Notes under the pieces: generated by a model
What the model saw: the letters and a program-made list of their open reading frames with translations, nothing else
Told to the model about the DNA's origin: nothing
The model's database searches: none
Program-made: the position numbers and the translations under genes
Shown here: one piece after another, positions 27,097 through 37,562 of the stretch
Position numbering within the stretch: the stretch's first letter is position 1
Layout: each line of letters opens with the position of its first letter
Source of the DNA: Terrilactibacillus laevilacticus
Lineage (GTDB): Bacteria > Bacillota > Bacilli > Bacillales > Sporolactobacillaceae
Direction: 5' to 3'
Length of the DNA stretch: 64,000 nucleotides
Assembly (NCBI RefSeq): GCF_006517395.1
Contig: NZ_VDCY01000003.1
Coordinates: forward strand, 1 to 64,000

Positions 27097-27465
27097 CTAA
27101 GATAGTGTGTCATAAAGAATCATCATGTATATAATCGCAGAAATAATCGAAAAAAACCAAACGGCTCCTGCAGCCATATCCTTTGCTGCTTTTGCAAGTG
27201 GATGCCACTCTTCTGTCACAAGATCAACCGTTTGTTCGATGGCAGTATTCATTAATTCTAAACTGATGACTCCACCAATCAAAATGAAAACAATCATGAA
27301 ATGGGTTAGTGAGATATGTACAAGACAGGAGATGATAATGACTAGTATAGCCATTAGTAAATCAATTTTCAAATTACGTTCTGTTTTAAAAGATTTCACG
27401 ATTCCTTGTGTTGCTGCACGCACACTAGCACCAAAATGTTTGTTTTTATACTTGTGCTGACTCAT
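27097..27465 (-). CDS. dgkA: Undecaprenol/diacylglycerol kinase family membrane protein
   Basis: 122 residues, three transmembrane segments (about 32-50, 54-70 and 95-118) with the conserved ERNLKIDLLMAILV and SLELMNTAIEQTVDLV-H..AKAAKDMAAGAV catalytic block. In Gram-positive bacteria this family phosphorylates undecaprenol, recycling the lipid carrier for wall synthesis. Starts three bases after ybeY. Confidence 0.94.
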   Translation of the reverse strand: MSQHKYKNKHFGASVRAATQGIVKSFKTERNLKIDLLMAILVIIISCLVHISLTHFMIVFILIGGVISLELMNTAIEQTVDLVTEEWHPLAKAAKDMAAGAVWFFSIISAIIYMMILYDTLS

Positions 27466-27468
27466 ATG

Positions 27469-27948
27469 TCACTCTCTTTTTAAACCAAACGAGGAGAGAA
27501 TCTCCTCTTGCAGTGTAAACATTTTCTTTGCATCAGACTCTGTCATGTGGTCATATCCGAGTAAATGGAGAAGGCCATGAATGACAAGAAAACCCAATTC
27601 TCGATCAAAGGAATGATCATAAGATTGAGCTTGCTCGCGGGCTTTTGGAATCGATACAATAATATCACCAAGTACTCTTGGAGCCTCCAAATCAGGATCG
27701 ATAATGCTGACTTCATCGTCATCCAATTCTTCTAAAGCAAAGGAAATGACGTCTGTTGGTTGATCCTTGTCACGATATTCAGCATTTATAGCCTGAATAC
27801 GATCATTGTCCACAAAGGTTAAAGATAATTCACAGTCACCCTCTATCTCCAGAGTTTCCTTTGCATGCTCCAATAATTCAGAAATTAGTTTTTCTTGATC
27901 AGGTCTTAATTCACCAGTCTCATCATACATATCAATTGTTAACGTCAT
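27469..27948 (-). CDS. ybeY: Endoribonuclease YbeY
   Basis: 159 residues. Zinc metalloprotein of rRNA maturation; the HGLLHLLGYDH motif (about 126-136) carries the three histidines, after conserved NAEYRDKDQPTDVISFAL. Start overlaps the pgpH stop by four bases. Confidence 0.97.
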   Translation of the reverse strand: MTLTIDMYDETGELRPDQEKLISELLEHAKETLEIEGDCELSLTFVDNDRIQAINAEYRDKDQPTDVISFALEELDDDEVSIIDPDLEAPRVLGDIIVSIPKAREQAQSYDHSFDRELGFLVIHGLLHLLGYDHMTESDAKKMFTLQEEILSSFGLKRE

Positions 27949-30068
27949 TTTGCTTGTGCCTTCTTTCCTATTTGTTCATCTGGATACTCAATTCTTGAGT
28001 GGAATACCCCATTCATCGTTTCAGTAATCGACTTCTTCGCTAATTTAAGTTCGTGAAGGGTTAAATCACATTCATCAAATTGACCATCCTCTAAACGATC
28101 GTTAAAAATACTCTGAACGAGATTGTTGATTTTCATAGGAGTTGGTTTTTTCATTGAGCGAACAGCTGCTTCAATACTGTCAGCTAATTCAACAATCGCT
28201 GCTTCTTTTGTCTGAACTTTTGGACCAGGATACCTAAAATCCGCCTCTTGAACATCCTGTCCGCTTTCTTTAGCTTTAAAATAAAAATACTTTAATAATG
28301 AGGTTCCATGATGCTGTTCTGCAATATCAATGATTTCCTTAGGCATTTTATGCGCTCTTAAAATGTCTGCACCATCATAAGGATGAGATATGATGACCGC
28401 ACGACTTAATTGTGGCGATAGATTATCATGTGGATTAACGCCATCTAATTGATTCTCTACAAAAAAACGCGGTCTTTTCGTTTTCCCAATATCATGATAA
28501 TAGGCGGCTACTCTTGCCAAAAGTCCATTTGCTCCAATAACCTCACATGCGCGTTCAGCTAGGTTGGCCACCATTACGCTGTGATGATACGTTCCCGGTG
28601 CTTCTAATAAAATTTTTCGTAACAAGGGATGATTCGGGTTCGATAATTCGATTAATTTAATTGTCGATAACATACCAAAACCCGTTTCAAGGACCGGGAT
28701 TAACCCCAAAGTTAAAATAGTTGTTAAAAATCCTGATAAATAAGCAAATATTAAATTGAGAAAGATGTCCCCGAGGCGAAATGTATTATTTTGTATAAGC
28801 ATTAGCATAATGACAGTAAGCATATTTGTTAAAGAAATGAACATACCAGTCTGCAGTATCTTCGGTTTTGTCTCATTTCCTCGAATAATCGATGCCCCTG
28901 CCAATGCAGATATAAGAACATATAGACCCATTTGCGGGTCAAATATGCCGGTTTTTGATACAGAACCAAATGTAATACTTGCAACCATACCAAAAATAAT
29001 ACTCGTAACAATCGCTAATCTCTCAGTAAGGAACATTCGAATAAGCAGGGTTCCAAGGGCGCTTGGAAGTATATAAGCTAAGCCAGGGATATTGGTCAAT
29101 CGTAAGAATGTGGCTAATTTTATTAACATAACCATACACGATAAGATAATGCCATACATCAATAATTTTTTGTATAGATCATTTCCGTCTTTCTTTTTTA
29201 ACTGGTTAAATTCAAAAGATAAAATGACAATAATAAAAGAAACAAAGATAAACAAACCAATAAATGGCAATATGTTAAAACGATCCTTAAGAAGACCGAC
29301 AACTTTTAATTCTCTTAATATGTCACGAGTAATTAACTCACCCTTTTTTACAATTACTTCACCTTGATGAATTTGGACGGGTTCAATTGAATTTGCTGCA
29401 TCCTGTTTGCTTCGTTTAGTTGCAACAGCATCAAAGACATAGTTAGGTACAATGCCGTAATGAAGAAGTTCAATCAGAGCTCCTCTTAAACTATCACCGA
29501 TCATAGAAACAGGAAGGGAGGATACAGCACGATTTTGAACTCGTTCTAAATCACTCCACTTCACTTTATTATTTAACGCTTCATAAATAAGATTATTTGT
29601 GATGTCTTGAGCCGTCATCAAATCCTTATCTTTAGCATTTAATAGGACTTGAATTGTTTTATCAGACAAGGCTCTACTGGCATCACTCGACAACTTAGAC
29701 CGAACAGCCTTGACGGCTTCATCTTTGTCAATGTTTTTATCCGATTTAACATCCGAAATAACATCATATATATCGCCCACTTTTTCAACTTGAATAAGTG
29801 AGGTCTCCTCGGTATAAGTGTATTTTGATGGAGTAGAATTACTTGCTTCTTCTTTTAATTGATTTGTCGCTTGGAGATCAATGGCTTCTACTGGTGATTG
29901 GATATCTTCTGTAGCTGTGTCATGTAAGCGAACATTTAAGTTTTTTGGTAGAAAACTTCCAATCATACATATATAGAGAACCATAGCAAGAACCAGGTAT
30001 ATGACCCAATTGGTATAATTATTAACTATCGTTTTTCGTATCGTTTGCAACGTTTTTATTGGGCTCAT
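27945..30068 (-). CDS. pgpH: HD-domain membrane phosphodiesterase PgpH
   Basis: 707 residues. An extracytoplasmic N-terminal 7TMR-HD region (about 50-265), seven transmembrane helices (about 270-470) and a cytoplasmic HD domain (about 490-690) with HHSVMVANLAERA, YYHDIGKTKRPRFFVEN and HP..GADILR, AEQHHGTSLL. The family hydrolyses cyclic di-AMP. The equivalent of B. subtilis yqfF; GGGGGGAAAAT precedes the ATG. Second gene after phoH in the operon. Confidence 0.95.
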   Translation of the reverse strand: MSPIKTLQTIRKTIVNNYTNWVIYLVLAMVLYICMIGSFLPKNLNVRLHDTATEDIQSPVEAIDLQATNQLKEEASNSTPSKYTYTEETSLIQVEKVGDIYDVISDVKSDKNIDKDEAVKAVRSKLSSDASRALSDKTIQVLLNAKDKDLMTAQDITNNLIYEALNNKVKWSDLERVQNRAVSSLPVSMIGDSLRGALIELLHYGIVPNYVFDAVATKRSKQDAANSIEPVQIHQGEVIVKKGELITRDILRELKVVGLLKDRFNILPFIGLFIFVSFIIVILSFEFNQLKKKDGNDLYKKLLMYGIILSCMVMLIKLATFLRLTNIPGLAYILPSALGTLLIRMFLTERLAIVTSIIFGMVASITFGSVSKTGIFDPQMGLYVLISALAGASIIRGNETKPKILQTGMFISLTNMLTVIMLMLIQNNTFRLGDIFLNLIFAYLSGFLTTILTLGLIPVLETGFGMLSTIKLIELSNPNHPLLRKILLEAPGTYHHSVMVANLAERACEVIGANGLLARVAAYYHDIGKTKRPRFFVENQLDGVNPHDNLSPQLSRAVIISHPYDGADILRAHKMPKEIIDIAEQHHGTSLLKYFYFKAKESGQDVQEADFRYPGPKVQTKEAAIVELADSIEAAVRSMKKPTPMKINNLVQSIFNDRLEDGQFDECDLTLHELKLAKKSITETMNGVFHSRIEYPDEQIGKKAQAK

Positions 30069-30100
30069 GATTTTCCCCCCAAATATTTCTTGCTTTCGAC

Positions 30101-31057
30101 TTAATCCCCATATGCCTCAATTATACGCTGAACTAATGGATGACGAACAACATCCATACGACGTAACTCCACAAATGAGATGCCCGCAAGACTATGAAGC
30201 ATTTCTTGCGCTGTTTTTAATCCTGATTTTTTCCCTTTAGGTAGATCCACTTGAGTAATATCACCAGTAATAATCATTTTCGAACCAAAACCCAAACGAG
30301 TTAAAAACATTTTCATTTGTTCTGAAGTTGTATTCTGTGCTTCATCTAAAATAACGTAGGCATCTTCTAGCGTGCGTCCGCGCATATACGCTAGTGGAGC
30401 AATTTCGATTGTTCCTCTTTCAATTAGACGCAAAGTATGTTCAGCTCCTAAAACATCATGTAAAGCATCGTATAGAGGTCTTAGATATGGATCGACCTTT
30501 TCTTTTAAATCCCCCGGTAAAAATCCTAGACTTTCTCCCGCCTCCACAGCAGGCCTTGTCAGAACAATACGTTTAATTTTTCCTTCCTTAAGTGCCGTCA
30601 CTGCCATGACAACAGCAAGATACGTTTTTCCTGTTCCTGCTGGTCCAATAGCAAAAACCATATCGTTTTTTTTCATTTCATGAACATACCGGCGTTGACC
30701 GAGTGTTTTAACACGAATCGGTTTTCCTTTTGCATTGACTGTTATTTCCATCTCATAAAGATCTTCAAGTTCAACAAGCATTCCTTCACTTGCAAGTTTC
30801 AATGCATAAACAACATCACGCTCGGTTACTTGGATACCACGACGTATTAAACCGAGCAGTGCTGTTAATATACTTTCAACTGTTTGATACGTTTCTTCAC
30901 TTCCTGAAACGTTCACTGCTCCACCTCTTGTTACAATGGAAATGTCAAGCGTTTTTTCAATTATTTTCAAATTGGCATCTCCTGGTCCAAATAGTGCAAG
31001 AGTTTCATTCGCATTATCAAATTCTAAATCAATGGTATATAAATGGCGTTCTGGCAA
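30101..31057 (-). CDS. phoH: PhoH-family ATPase
   Basis: 318 residues. P loop GPAGTGKTYLAV (about 137-148), VILDEAQNTT Walker B and ITGDITQVDL; N-terminal KH-like part (about 10-80). TTG start with AAGGAG ten bases upstream. RNA-linked ATPase of uncertain role, in the same operon as yqfD and pgpH. Confidence 0.95.
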   Translation of the reverse strand: MPERHLYTIDLEFDNANETLALFGPGDANLKIIEKTLDISIVTRGGAVNVSGSEETYQTVESILTALLGLIRRGIQVTERDVVYALKLASEGMLVELEDLYEMEITVNAKGKPIRVKTLGQRRYVHEMKKNDMVFAIGPAGTGKTYLAVVMAVTALKEGKIKRIVLTRPAVEAGESLGFLPGDLKEKVDPYLRPLYDALHDVLGAEHTLRLIERGTIEIAPLAYMRGRTLEDAYVILDEAQNTTSEQMKMFLTRLGFGSKMIITGDITQVDLPKGKKSGLKTAQEMLHSLAGISFVELRRMDVVRHPLVQRIIEAYGD

Positions 31058-31216
31058 ATGTCTCAGTCTCCTTAGTATCAGCGTGATGTTTTTTTTAGTT
31101 TACCATACGATATCACAATATTTCCATTTTCTTTTTGAATATCCATTAGGTTATCTAGATTAATGATAACAAGAACCTTTCATTTATGGAAGCGTGATCA
31201 AGATCAATTTTCTGAT

Positions 31217-32455
31217 TTACTGCTGATTTTGCTTTTCTTTTTTCGCCTTTTTCTTCAACTTAACTCTCTCTTTTTTAGAATTAAAGGTTTTTGGTACAGC
31301 AATATTTTCATAAACGACAAAACGATGCCGTAAATATAAGATTCCCTTTTCCACTTTTTTAGATTCGATCGTACTTTTAACAATTTCTGATTTAGACGGT
31401 AATTTTGATTTTAATCGTCTTTGAGCCGCTTTCTCTCCCTCATCTAAAGCTTGTTGCGGAGAAAGAACTCGATTCGACTGATGAACTTGTCGATGCGTTT
31501 CCTTTACATAAGATAGAGGTAAATCCCAAAATAGAAAATGAATCTGTTTTTCAACAGAATCTTTCTTTTCATGCTTATAGGAGCTATTAAAAAACCCCCA
31601 AATTAAACATTTCCACTTATTCATTTTTAAATAGTGTTTTGTATATTCTTGTCCTGAAAAGGTTTCATACGTTGTATTTAACGGAACTTTCGTTGTTGTT
31701 TGATACCAAGTTTCTCCAAAGACTTGTCCTTTAGATGAAATAAACTTAGGATCATTTTCATTTCCTATGATACCTGATACAAGAAGTTGGCCTTTTTTTA
31801 CGAATTGATCATCTTGAACCATTGGTTGTCCTTTTTCGACAAATAGTCGATGGATGATGGCCTTTTTAGCCGCAACAAGATTCCTCGGTCCGGTCTCTTT
31901 CTGTTTTTTGGGTAATTTTTTTTGTACGACATCGATATGATAGGTTGTTCCATCCTTTGAAACACCGATCCAAGTGACTTTTGGTAATTTCGCTGATAAA
32001 TTCGTCTCAATAACCTCTGTAGAAGGAACAACAAAATTGATTGCACCAACTTTTAAATGTTGTTGTTTTAACAACTGTCTTATTTTTGTTTCTAAACGCG
32101 GATCGGCACCTTTGACATCAATACGCCATACCACATTCGAAAGAAAAGTAATGATAAGAATGGCACACATTAGACCGATAATGATACCCGTGCGATTAAG
32201 GAGACGTCTCATAAAGAAAGGGAAACCCTTCTTATCTATAAAACGAATCTTACAGTCTGTTTGTTTCAATAACGGCTTTATTTTAGATATATCTTTAATA
32301 TAAAGTGAACAAACAATGGTGGTTTTATTACGTCTTTTAATGTCCCAAATAGCAATGTTCCGCTTCACACATAGATTTATAAATGGTTCTGTAAGCTGAC
32401 CGTGAATGGAAGCTTTCACATGTCCGTAGATTGCATTATTCCAATTGTTTTTCAT
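31217..32455 (-). CDS. yqfD: Sporulation protein YqfD
   Basis: 412 residues from the ATG at 32455, nine bases after GGAGG; an earlier ATG lies inside the end of yqfC. One transmembrane helix (about 83-106), then a long extracytoplasmic part with repeated KKGQ(L/P)-VSG segments (about 200-240), and a basic tail KKAKKEKQNQQ. YqfD is a sporulation-stage membrane protein expressed in the mother cell in Bacillus. Translationally next to yqfC. Confidence 0.9.
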   Translation of the reverse strand: MKNNWNNAIYGHVKASIHGQLTEPFINLCVKRNIAIWDIKRRNKTTIVCSLYIKDISKIKPLLKQTDCKIRFIDKKGFPFFMRRLLNRTGIIIGLMCAILIITFLSNVVWRIDVKGADPRLETKIRQLLKQQHLKVGAINFVVPSTEVIETNLSAKLPKVTWIGVSKDGTTYHIDVVQKKLPKKQKETGPRNLVAAKKAIIHRLFVEKGQPMVQDDQFVKKGQLLVSGIIGNENDPKFISSKGQVFGETWYQTTTKVPLNTTYETFSGQEYTKHYLKMNKWKCLIWGFFNSSYKHEKKDSVEKQIHFLFWDLPLSYVKETHRQVHQSNRVLSPQQALDEGEKAAQRRLKSKLPSKSEIVKSTIESKKVEKGILYLRHRFVVYENIAVPKTFNSKKERVKLKKKAKKEKQNQQ

Positions 32456-32474
32456 CCCACTCAGCCTCCAATTT

Positions 32475-32756
32475 TTATTCATCTATAAATAGTACATTTT
32501 TAATTACGCCCTCTAACAAAATTTCTTCAGGTAAAATATTTTTCAAAACAAAGCCGCTTCCTTTAACAAGAAGTTGTCCTTGTTTCATGGCTAATCGTAA
32601 CTCTTCATTTGAGAAGGATAAAACCCCTTTATGGTTTTCAATATAAATATGTAATTGTCCAATAATCGTAATTCTGGGTAAGTCCATCACTACATCAACT
32701 GGCATTTCCGAATGATTGACAAACCACTTTTTAACATTATGCTGCCATTTCCGCAA
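32475..32756 (-). CDS. yqfC: Sporulation protein YqfC
   Basis: 93 residues from a TTG start with TAGGTGAG seven bases before it. Conserved MRKWQHNVKKWFVNHSEMPVDVVMDLPRITIIGQLHIYIENHKGVLSFSNEELRL pattern of the YabP/YqfC family linked to spore coat or cortex work. First gene of the operon through era. Cytoplasmic or membrane associated; no transmembrane helix. Confidence 0.9.
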   Translation of the reverse strand: MRKWQHNVKKWFVNHSEMPVDVVMDLPRITIIGQLHIYIENHKGVLSFSNEELRLAMKQGQLLVKGSGFVLKNILPEEILLEGVIKNVLFIDE

Positions 32757-32839
32757 TGTCGCTCACCTACCTCTTTACACTCTATGACTTAAAAATCATC
32801 CCTAGCACTGATAATTTTAATCAGATTTAGGAAGCTTAA

Positions 32840-32992
32840 AGAGGTTGTTCAAAAAGTCACCAAATGATAAGCTACGAATCTCGGCGCCCTCTTGTTTTTC
32901 GGTTCTCATGTAGCAAAAGCCTACATTCCGGTCCTCAAAACAGCGCCGTCTTGATCTTCTTGCTTCTAATTCGCCACCTTTTTGAACACGCA
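32840..32992 (+). repeat. Repeat family A, copy 4 (short form)
   Basis: 153 bases between direct repeats CTTAAA (32834-32839 and 32993-32998), from GAGGTTGTTCAAAAAG to TTTTTGAACACGCA. Central direct repeat CGGTTCTCA / CGGTCCTCA surrounds the ATGTAG-CTACAT hairpin. Confidence 0.92.
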
Positions 32993-33125
32993 CTTAAAAG
33001 TGATGACGAAACATTTTATTTGATCAGTTGTTTTTACACGAGAGATAAAAGTAAACCTATCATTGGTGGATTGGTTTCCATCCCTCCCTATCGCTTATTC
33101 TTATTCCCCTTTAAAAAAGTGCAAA

Positions 33126-33156
33126 AAAACACAGACAAAATGCATGCCTGTGTTAA
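33126..33156 (-). terminator. murB terminator
   Basis: Stem AACACAG / CTGTGTT with inner GC pairs, seven T residues on the minus strand. Confidence 0.75.
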
Positions 33157-33182
33157 ATCAATTAATTAATTTGTGATCATGT

Positions 33183-34097
33183 CTAATCTTCACCAATGAC
33201 CTTTACTTCCGTTTCTAATTCAACATTAAATTTTTCTTTTACCGTTTGCTTTACAAGTTGAATTAAATTTAGATAATCTGTTGCTGTTCCATGGTTCACG
33301 TTAACCATAAATCCAGCATGCTTTGTAGAGACTTGCACCCCGCCAACTTGTGTCCCTTGAAGACCACTATCTTGGATAAGCTTCCCTGCAAAATGTCCAG
33401 GTGGGCGTTTGAATACACTTCCACATGAAGGATACTCAAGCGGCTGTTTTGATTCTCTTAAATAAGTTAATTCATCCATCTTTTCTTTGATTTTTCTTTC
33501 ATTACCTGATTTAAGTAAGAATTCGGCTTCAAGGACAAGATAGTTTTGTTTGGCAATAGCGCTACTTCGATAACCAAGGTCCAACTGATCCTTGTTTAAT
33601 CTCAGAGTTTTACCCTCACTAGTGACAACAAGAGCACTTAATAAAACATCTGCCGTCTCACCGCCATAAGCTCCTGCATTCATATAAAGGGCCCCGCCCA
33701 CGGATCCTGGAATCCCACAAGCAAATTCAAGACCGGTAAGATGCTTTGATAAAGCAAATCGCGAAACATCAATAATGGCTGCCCCACTCTGAGCCATGAT
33801 TCGGTTGTCGATACATCGAATTTCTGTCATTTTAGTTAGATTCATGACGATGCCTCGTATCCCGCCATCTTTAATAATTAGGTTTGATCCATTACCTAGA
33901 ATAGTTAAAGGAATGCTCTCTTTATACGAAAAAGAAACAATTTTTTGAACCTCTTCATAGGAAGTCGGAAAAATGAGAATATCAGCTTTTCCACCTGTCT
34001 TTGTATACGTATAATCCCCTAGATGAGCCTCTTTTTTGATGTTATGTTTATCTTTAATCATTGAAATTAACTCTTCATATCGTTTATTTATATCCAT
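33183..34097 (-). CDS. murB: UDP-N-acetylenolpyruvoylglucosamine reductase (MurB)
   Basis: 304 residues. NADPH-dependent reduction that forms UDP-MurNAc, with bound FAD. FAD motifs [13 protein letters not shown] (about 67-79) and [19 protein letters not shown], and the active-site [11 protein letters not shown] with Ser and [15 protein letters not shown] precedes the ATG. B. subtilis has murB in the murG-divIB cluster, not between yqfC and yqfB; here it stands alone with its own terminator, flanked by repeats on both sides. Confidence 0.95.
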   Translation of the reverse strand: MDINKRYEELISMIKDKHNIKKEAHLGDYTYTKTGGKADILIFPTSYEEVQKIVSFSYKESIPLTILGNGSNLIIKDGGIRGIVMNLTKMTEIRCIDNRIMAQSGAAIIDVSRFALSKHLTGLEFACGIPGSVGGALYMNAGAYGGETADVLLSALVVTSEGKTLRLNKDQLDLGYRSSAIAKQNYLVLEAEFLLKSGNERKIKEKMDELTYLRESKQPLEYPSCGSVFKRPPGHFAGKLIQDSGLQGTQVGGVQVSTKHAGFMVNVNHGTATDYLNLIQLVKQTVKEKFNVELETEVKVIGED

Positions 34098-34280
34098 AAT
34101 TAACCCTCTGCCTTGATGTATTCATTTTAAGTGTATGTTTATTACTTCGTTCATATCAATCTTTTTTTGTTTCAAAATCCCCTTCAAATTATATAGCATT
34201 ATGGTCCATTCGTCATTATGGAAAAATATTTCACATCTTAAAAAATGATTGAAGAGACCTTGGTATCCATTTTACAATCA

Positions 34281-34430
34281 TAAAGAAAACTTGGAGTGGC
34301 CAGCCTATAAGGCGCTAGAACAAAGGCCTAGAATATGTCACTACGGCTTCGCCTTCGCGACAACTCGATGCTTCATCGAAGAAGATGATGCTAGTTGCTA
34401 TTTATACTAAAATTTTCATCTTTCTTAAGG
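34281..34430 (+). repeat. Repeat family C carrying B, second composite
   Basis: C left part (TAAAGAAAACTTGG), GCCAGCCTATAAGGCGCTAG, then B (34336-34398), then the C right part to TTTCTTAAGG. Same order as at 25565. Occupies most of the 373-base gap upstream of murB. Confidence 0.88.
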
Positions 34431-34434
34431 CGCC

Positions 34435-34468
34435 AAAAAACCAGGAGCATCATTATCTCCTGGTTTTC
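34435..34468 (-). terminator. Terminator of the yqfB-like gene
   Basis: Stem AAAACCAGGAG / CTCCTGGTTTT with loop CATCATTAT, T-rich on both strands. Confidence 0.9.
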
Positions 34469-34470
34469 AA

Positions 34471-34968
34471 TTAAAATTTTCTTAAGGCCTTATGAGGACG
34501 ATAGGCGCGCGGTTTTGCAATACATTCTGCCAAAATAAAAGATTCCGCAAATTTCTTTTGATCCACAACAAATGGTCGATCTGATTGTCCCCCTCGACTT
34601 TGTTTAACAGATTGATCTTTTAATGAACTCATAGCTCTCTCGCTAAGATTTTTCTGTTTCATTTTTTCATATTGTTCTAATAAAGCCTGCCCGGAAGCAC
34701 GCTTCTCCATGACTACGGTCGTCACGGGTTGCTCTCGCTTAGGCACTGTATCGGAATTAATCGTCGTTACGGGTTGTTCACCGGCATCTCTTCTCGTATG
34801 ACTTTCATCTGTAGAATCATAACGTTGTCTTTGCCGATTTTGTCTTTCTCTTATTCGTTTCTGCTTTTCCATACGCTGACGTTGCTCTTTATTTTGTTTC
34901 TCGACTGATCTTGCCACATAACCCACAAGCGAGATAACAGCAAATATAATAAACATCGCAATTTCCAT
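34471..34968 (-). CDS. Membrane-anchored basic protein (yqfB position)
   Basis: 165 residues: one transmembrane helix (residues 4-20), then a long highly basic Q/R/K-rich helix (about 24-50), a hydrophilic linker and a C-terminal block VVDQKKFAESFILAECIAKPRAYRPHKALRKF. AAGGTGAT precedes the ATG. Directly downstream of floA, where yqfB lies in B. subtilis; orthology is by position only. It could be a floA partner. Confidence 0.65.
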   Translation of the reverse strand: MEIAMFIIFAVISLVGYVARSVEKQNKEQRQRMEKQKRIRERQNRQRQRYDSTDESHTRRDAGEQPVTTINSDTVPKREQPVTTVVMEKRASGQALLEQYEKMKQKNLSERAMSSLKDQSVKQSRGGQSDRPFVVDQKKFAESFILAECIAKPRAYRPHKALRKF

Positions 34969-35192
34969 TCAATCACCTTCTTCACATAATGACGTTGGTT
35001 CATCTAGAATAGGTGGTTAACCGCTTAACTGAAAGTAATGACCTCCTACAAAAAGGGATTATGCAATACCTGAAATTGCATAAATAGGTGGAGAATATGT
35101 CTTTAAAAGTTCGAATGAATCAATGAACTAACAGTGGTTTGAAAAATAACCACTGATTGTGAGTTTCACATGGTTCATTCAATGAGAACATT

Positions 35193-36185
35193 TTATTCAT
35201 TTTTTTCATCGGAACTTTCTAAATTGGCTTTACCAACTGAATTTCTCATATCTGTATCGGCTTTAATATTATTATAGTTCATATAATCTAAGACACCCAT
35301 TTTTCCTTCTCTGAGTGCCTGTGCCATGGCAATCGGCACTTCAGCTTCGGACTCAACTACTTTTGCCCTCATTTCTTCAACCTTTGCTCGCATTTCTTGT
35401 TCCCTAGCTACCGCCATAGCTCTTCTTTCCTCCGCCTTTGCCTGCGCTATATTTTTATCAGCCTCGGCTTGCTCTGTTTGAAGATTGGCACCAATGTTAT
35501 CACCAATATCAACGTCGGCTATATCGATAGAAAGGATTTCAAAGGCTGTACCTGCATCGAGACCCTTTTTTAGGACCGTTTGTGAAATGAGTTCTGGATT
35601 TTCTAAAACCACTTTATGGTCCTCCGATGAACCTATGGTTGAAACGATTCCTTCACCAACACGAGCCACAATGGTATTTTCTCCAGCACCACCAACAAGC
35701 CTATCGATATTAGCCCTAACGGTGATCCTAGCCTTTGCCTTTACCTCTATCCCATTCATAGCAACTCCAGCTATATAAGGCGATTCAATGACCTTTGGAT
35801 TTACACTCATTTGAACAGCTTCTAATACATCACGTCCAGCTAAATCAATCGCAGCTGCCCTTTCAAACGTTAATTCAATATTTGCCCTGTGGGCAGCAAT
35901 AAGGGCATTAACCACACGATCTACATTCCCTCCAGCTAGGTAATGGCTTTCAAGTTGATTTGTATTTAAATTAAGACCTGCTTTAACAGCTTTTATCAAT
36001 GGGTTAATGACACGTCTCGGAACAACCCGTCGCAGTCTCATCCCTATCAGTGTAAAGATCCCAATTCTTACGCCAGATGAAAGTGCTGATATCCAAAGTG
36101 TTACCGGTACAAATGTAAATAAAATCGCTAAGATGATAATAATGATAGCCGCTACAATTAATATGCCTATTGCACTTGCGTCCAT
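35193..36185 (-). CDS. floA: Flotillin-like protein FloA
   Basis: 330 residues. Short N-terminal hydrophobic hairpin (about 5-50), SPFH/band-7 domain (about 60-220) and a coiled-coil alanine/glutamate-rich region ([32 protein letters not shown], about 240-280). Organises membrane microdomains. GGAGGG precedes the ATG. Followed by the yqfB-like gene but with no nfeD next to it. Confidence 0.95.
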   Translation of the reverse strand: MDASAIGILIVAAIIIIILAILFTFVPVTLWISALSSGVRIGIFTLIGMRLRRVVPRRVINPLIKAVKAGLNLNTNQLESHYLAGGNVDRVVNALIAAHRANIELTFERAAAIDLAGRDVLEAVQMSVNPKVIESPYIAGVAMNGIEVKAKARITVRANIDRLVGGAGENTIVARVGEGIVSTIGSSEDHKVVLENPELISQTVLKKGLDAGTAFEILSIDIADVDIGDNIGANLQTEQAEADKNIAQAKAEERRAMAVAREQEMRAKVEEMRAKVVESEAEVPIAMAQALREGKMGVLDYMNYNNIKADTDMRNSVGKANLESSDEKNE

Positions 36186-36406
36186 GATATTCCCTCCTCG
36201 TAATTATCTGTCGAGAGTGCTAAGTTCTTCCTTCTTCTATACGTCAATAACTTTGAAAAGGTTTCAAGGTAAAAAGGGTAATCAATCGATTGATACCTTA
36301 ATATGTAAAATATGCAGGTTATGTATTTTATTAGAAAATATTAAATTAATACTTTTAAGATCATGAAATACCTGGGGTGATGTGAGATGCGTGACGTAAT
36401 ATGATG

Positions 36407-36439
36407 AAAAAATGAGCCTTGTATTCAAGGCTCATTTTA
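36407..36439 (-). terminator. yqeY terminator
   Basis: Stem AAAATGAGCCTTG / CAAGGCTCATTTT, loop TATT, T run on both sides; strong. Confidence 0.9.
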
Positions 36440-36457
36440 CACGAAGCAATTCTATTA

Positions 36458-36898
36458 TTATAATCTACTCTGAACAAGGCTACTGACTAGTTTACCGTCT
36501 GCTTTACCTTTGACTTTAGGCATAAGAGCACTCATGACTTTACCCATATCGGATTTAGACACAGCACCTACTTCAGAAATGGTTTCATCTATGATTGACT
36601 GAAGATCGTCTTTCGACAATTGTTCAGGCATATATAAATTAACAACCTCAATTTCCTTCTGTACACCTTCAATTAAGTCTTGGCGGCCTGCATTTTCAAA
36701 CTCTTGGAGGGAGTCTTTCCTCTGTTTGAGTTCACGGGATAGCACTGTCAATACATCGTCATCCGAAAGTTCTTTACCGTGTTTGATCGACTCATTAGTG
36801 ATAGAAGTCTTGATCATACGAATAACAGAAAGCTTGACTTTGTCACGATCCCTCATCGCTTGCTTTAAATCCTGGTTCAGACGATCCAAAAGGCTCAT
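36458..36898 (-). CDS. yqeY: GatB/YqeY domain protein
   Basis: 146 residues. The YqeY tail domain related to the C-terminal part of Gat[35 protein letters not shown] and LVKSLM-type C-terminal [23 protein letters not shown]. May interact with tRNA; biological role unclear. AAAGGGGTG precedes the ATG. Sixteen bases after rpsU, so one operon. Confidence 0.92.
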   Translation of the reverse strand: MSLLDRLNQDLKQAMRDRDKVKLSVIRMIKTSITNESIKHGKELSDDDVLTVLSRELKQRKDSLQEFENAGRQDLIEGVQKEIEVVNLYMPEQLSKDDLQSIIDETISEVGAVSKSDMGKVMSALMPKVKGKADGKLVSSLVQSRL

Positions 36899-36913
36899 CG
36901 GAACACCCCTTTT

Positions 36914-37090
36914 TTAGAACTTACGTTTTTTACGTGCCGCTTCAGATTTTTTCTTGCGACGCACGCTTGGTTTTTCATAATGTTTACGTTTCTTAACTTC
37001 AGCTAATGTACCTGATTTAGAAACTGAACGTTTAAAACGTCTTAGAGCGTCTTCGATTGATTCATTTTTGCGTACTTTTGTTTCGACCAT
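36914..37090 (-). CDS. rpsU: Ribosomal protein bS21
   Basis: 58 residues, read directly: [48 protein letters not shown]. 30S subunit protein. GGAGGGAGGG precedes the ATG with its own promoter at 37154. Followed by yqeY. Confidence 0.97.
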   Translation of the reverse strand: MVETKVRKNESIEDALRRFKRSVSKSGTLAEVKKRKHYEKPSVRRKKKSEAARKKRKF

Positions 37091-37153
37091 CTATGTTTCC
37101 CTCCCTCCAAAACGCAACAGCTTTAAGAGAGACATAATAATATGTCTTTTGTC

Positions 37154-37182
37154 ATTATATATGATTCCGCATCTTTTGTAAA
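37154..37182 (-). promoter_or_regulatory. rpsU-yqeY promoter
   Basis: Minus strand TTTACA, 17-base spacer, TATAAT, 64 bases before rpsU. Confidence 0.8.
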
Positions 37183-37562
37183 CTAAATGGTTATTCAATT
37201 CCGAGTCTACTCAAAATTTGATTCAAAAAAATCTATCATTCTTAGTTTTTAATCTAAATTAACAATTTCAGAGGACCTAAAAGCCTAAAAGAACCTCATT
37301 TACTAGAAAAATGAATAAGCCCTCTATTTTATTATGAGATAAGTTCACCTTACTTTAAAAAGCAGGCGCTTGAATGATTACTCTTAGTTCATTTTAACTC
37401 AGTGAATCAACCCATTTTCTAAGAGGATGTAGTTAGTTTTTAATAATCTTTATTAAATCTATTAAATTGTCATGTTTTGCTTCTTCACTTAATAGAATAA
37501 AACAAACCGAATGAGTACAAGTCATGGAGATATTCTATTCTAAGGAATTAGAGGTGACGTTT
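37183..37562. other. Intergenic region rpsU / yqeW
   Basis: About 380 bases, AT-rich, divergent genes on each side. No repeat or RNA motif recognised; an ATG at 37524 opens the yqeW frame but lacks a ribosome site. Confidence 0.4.
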
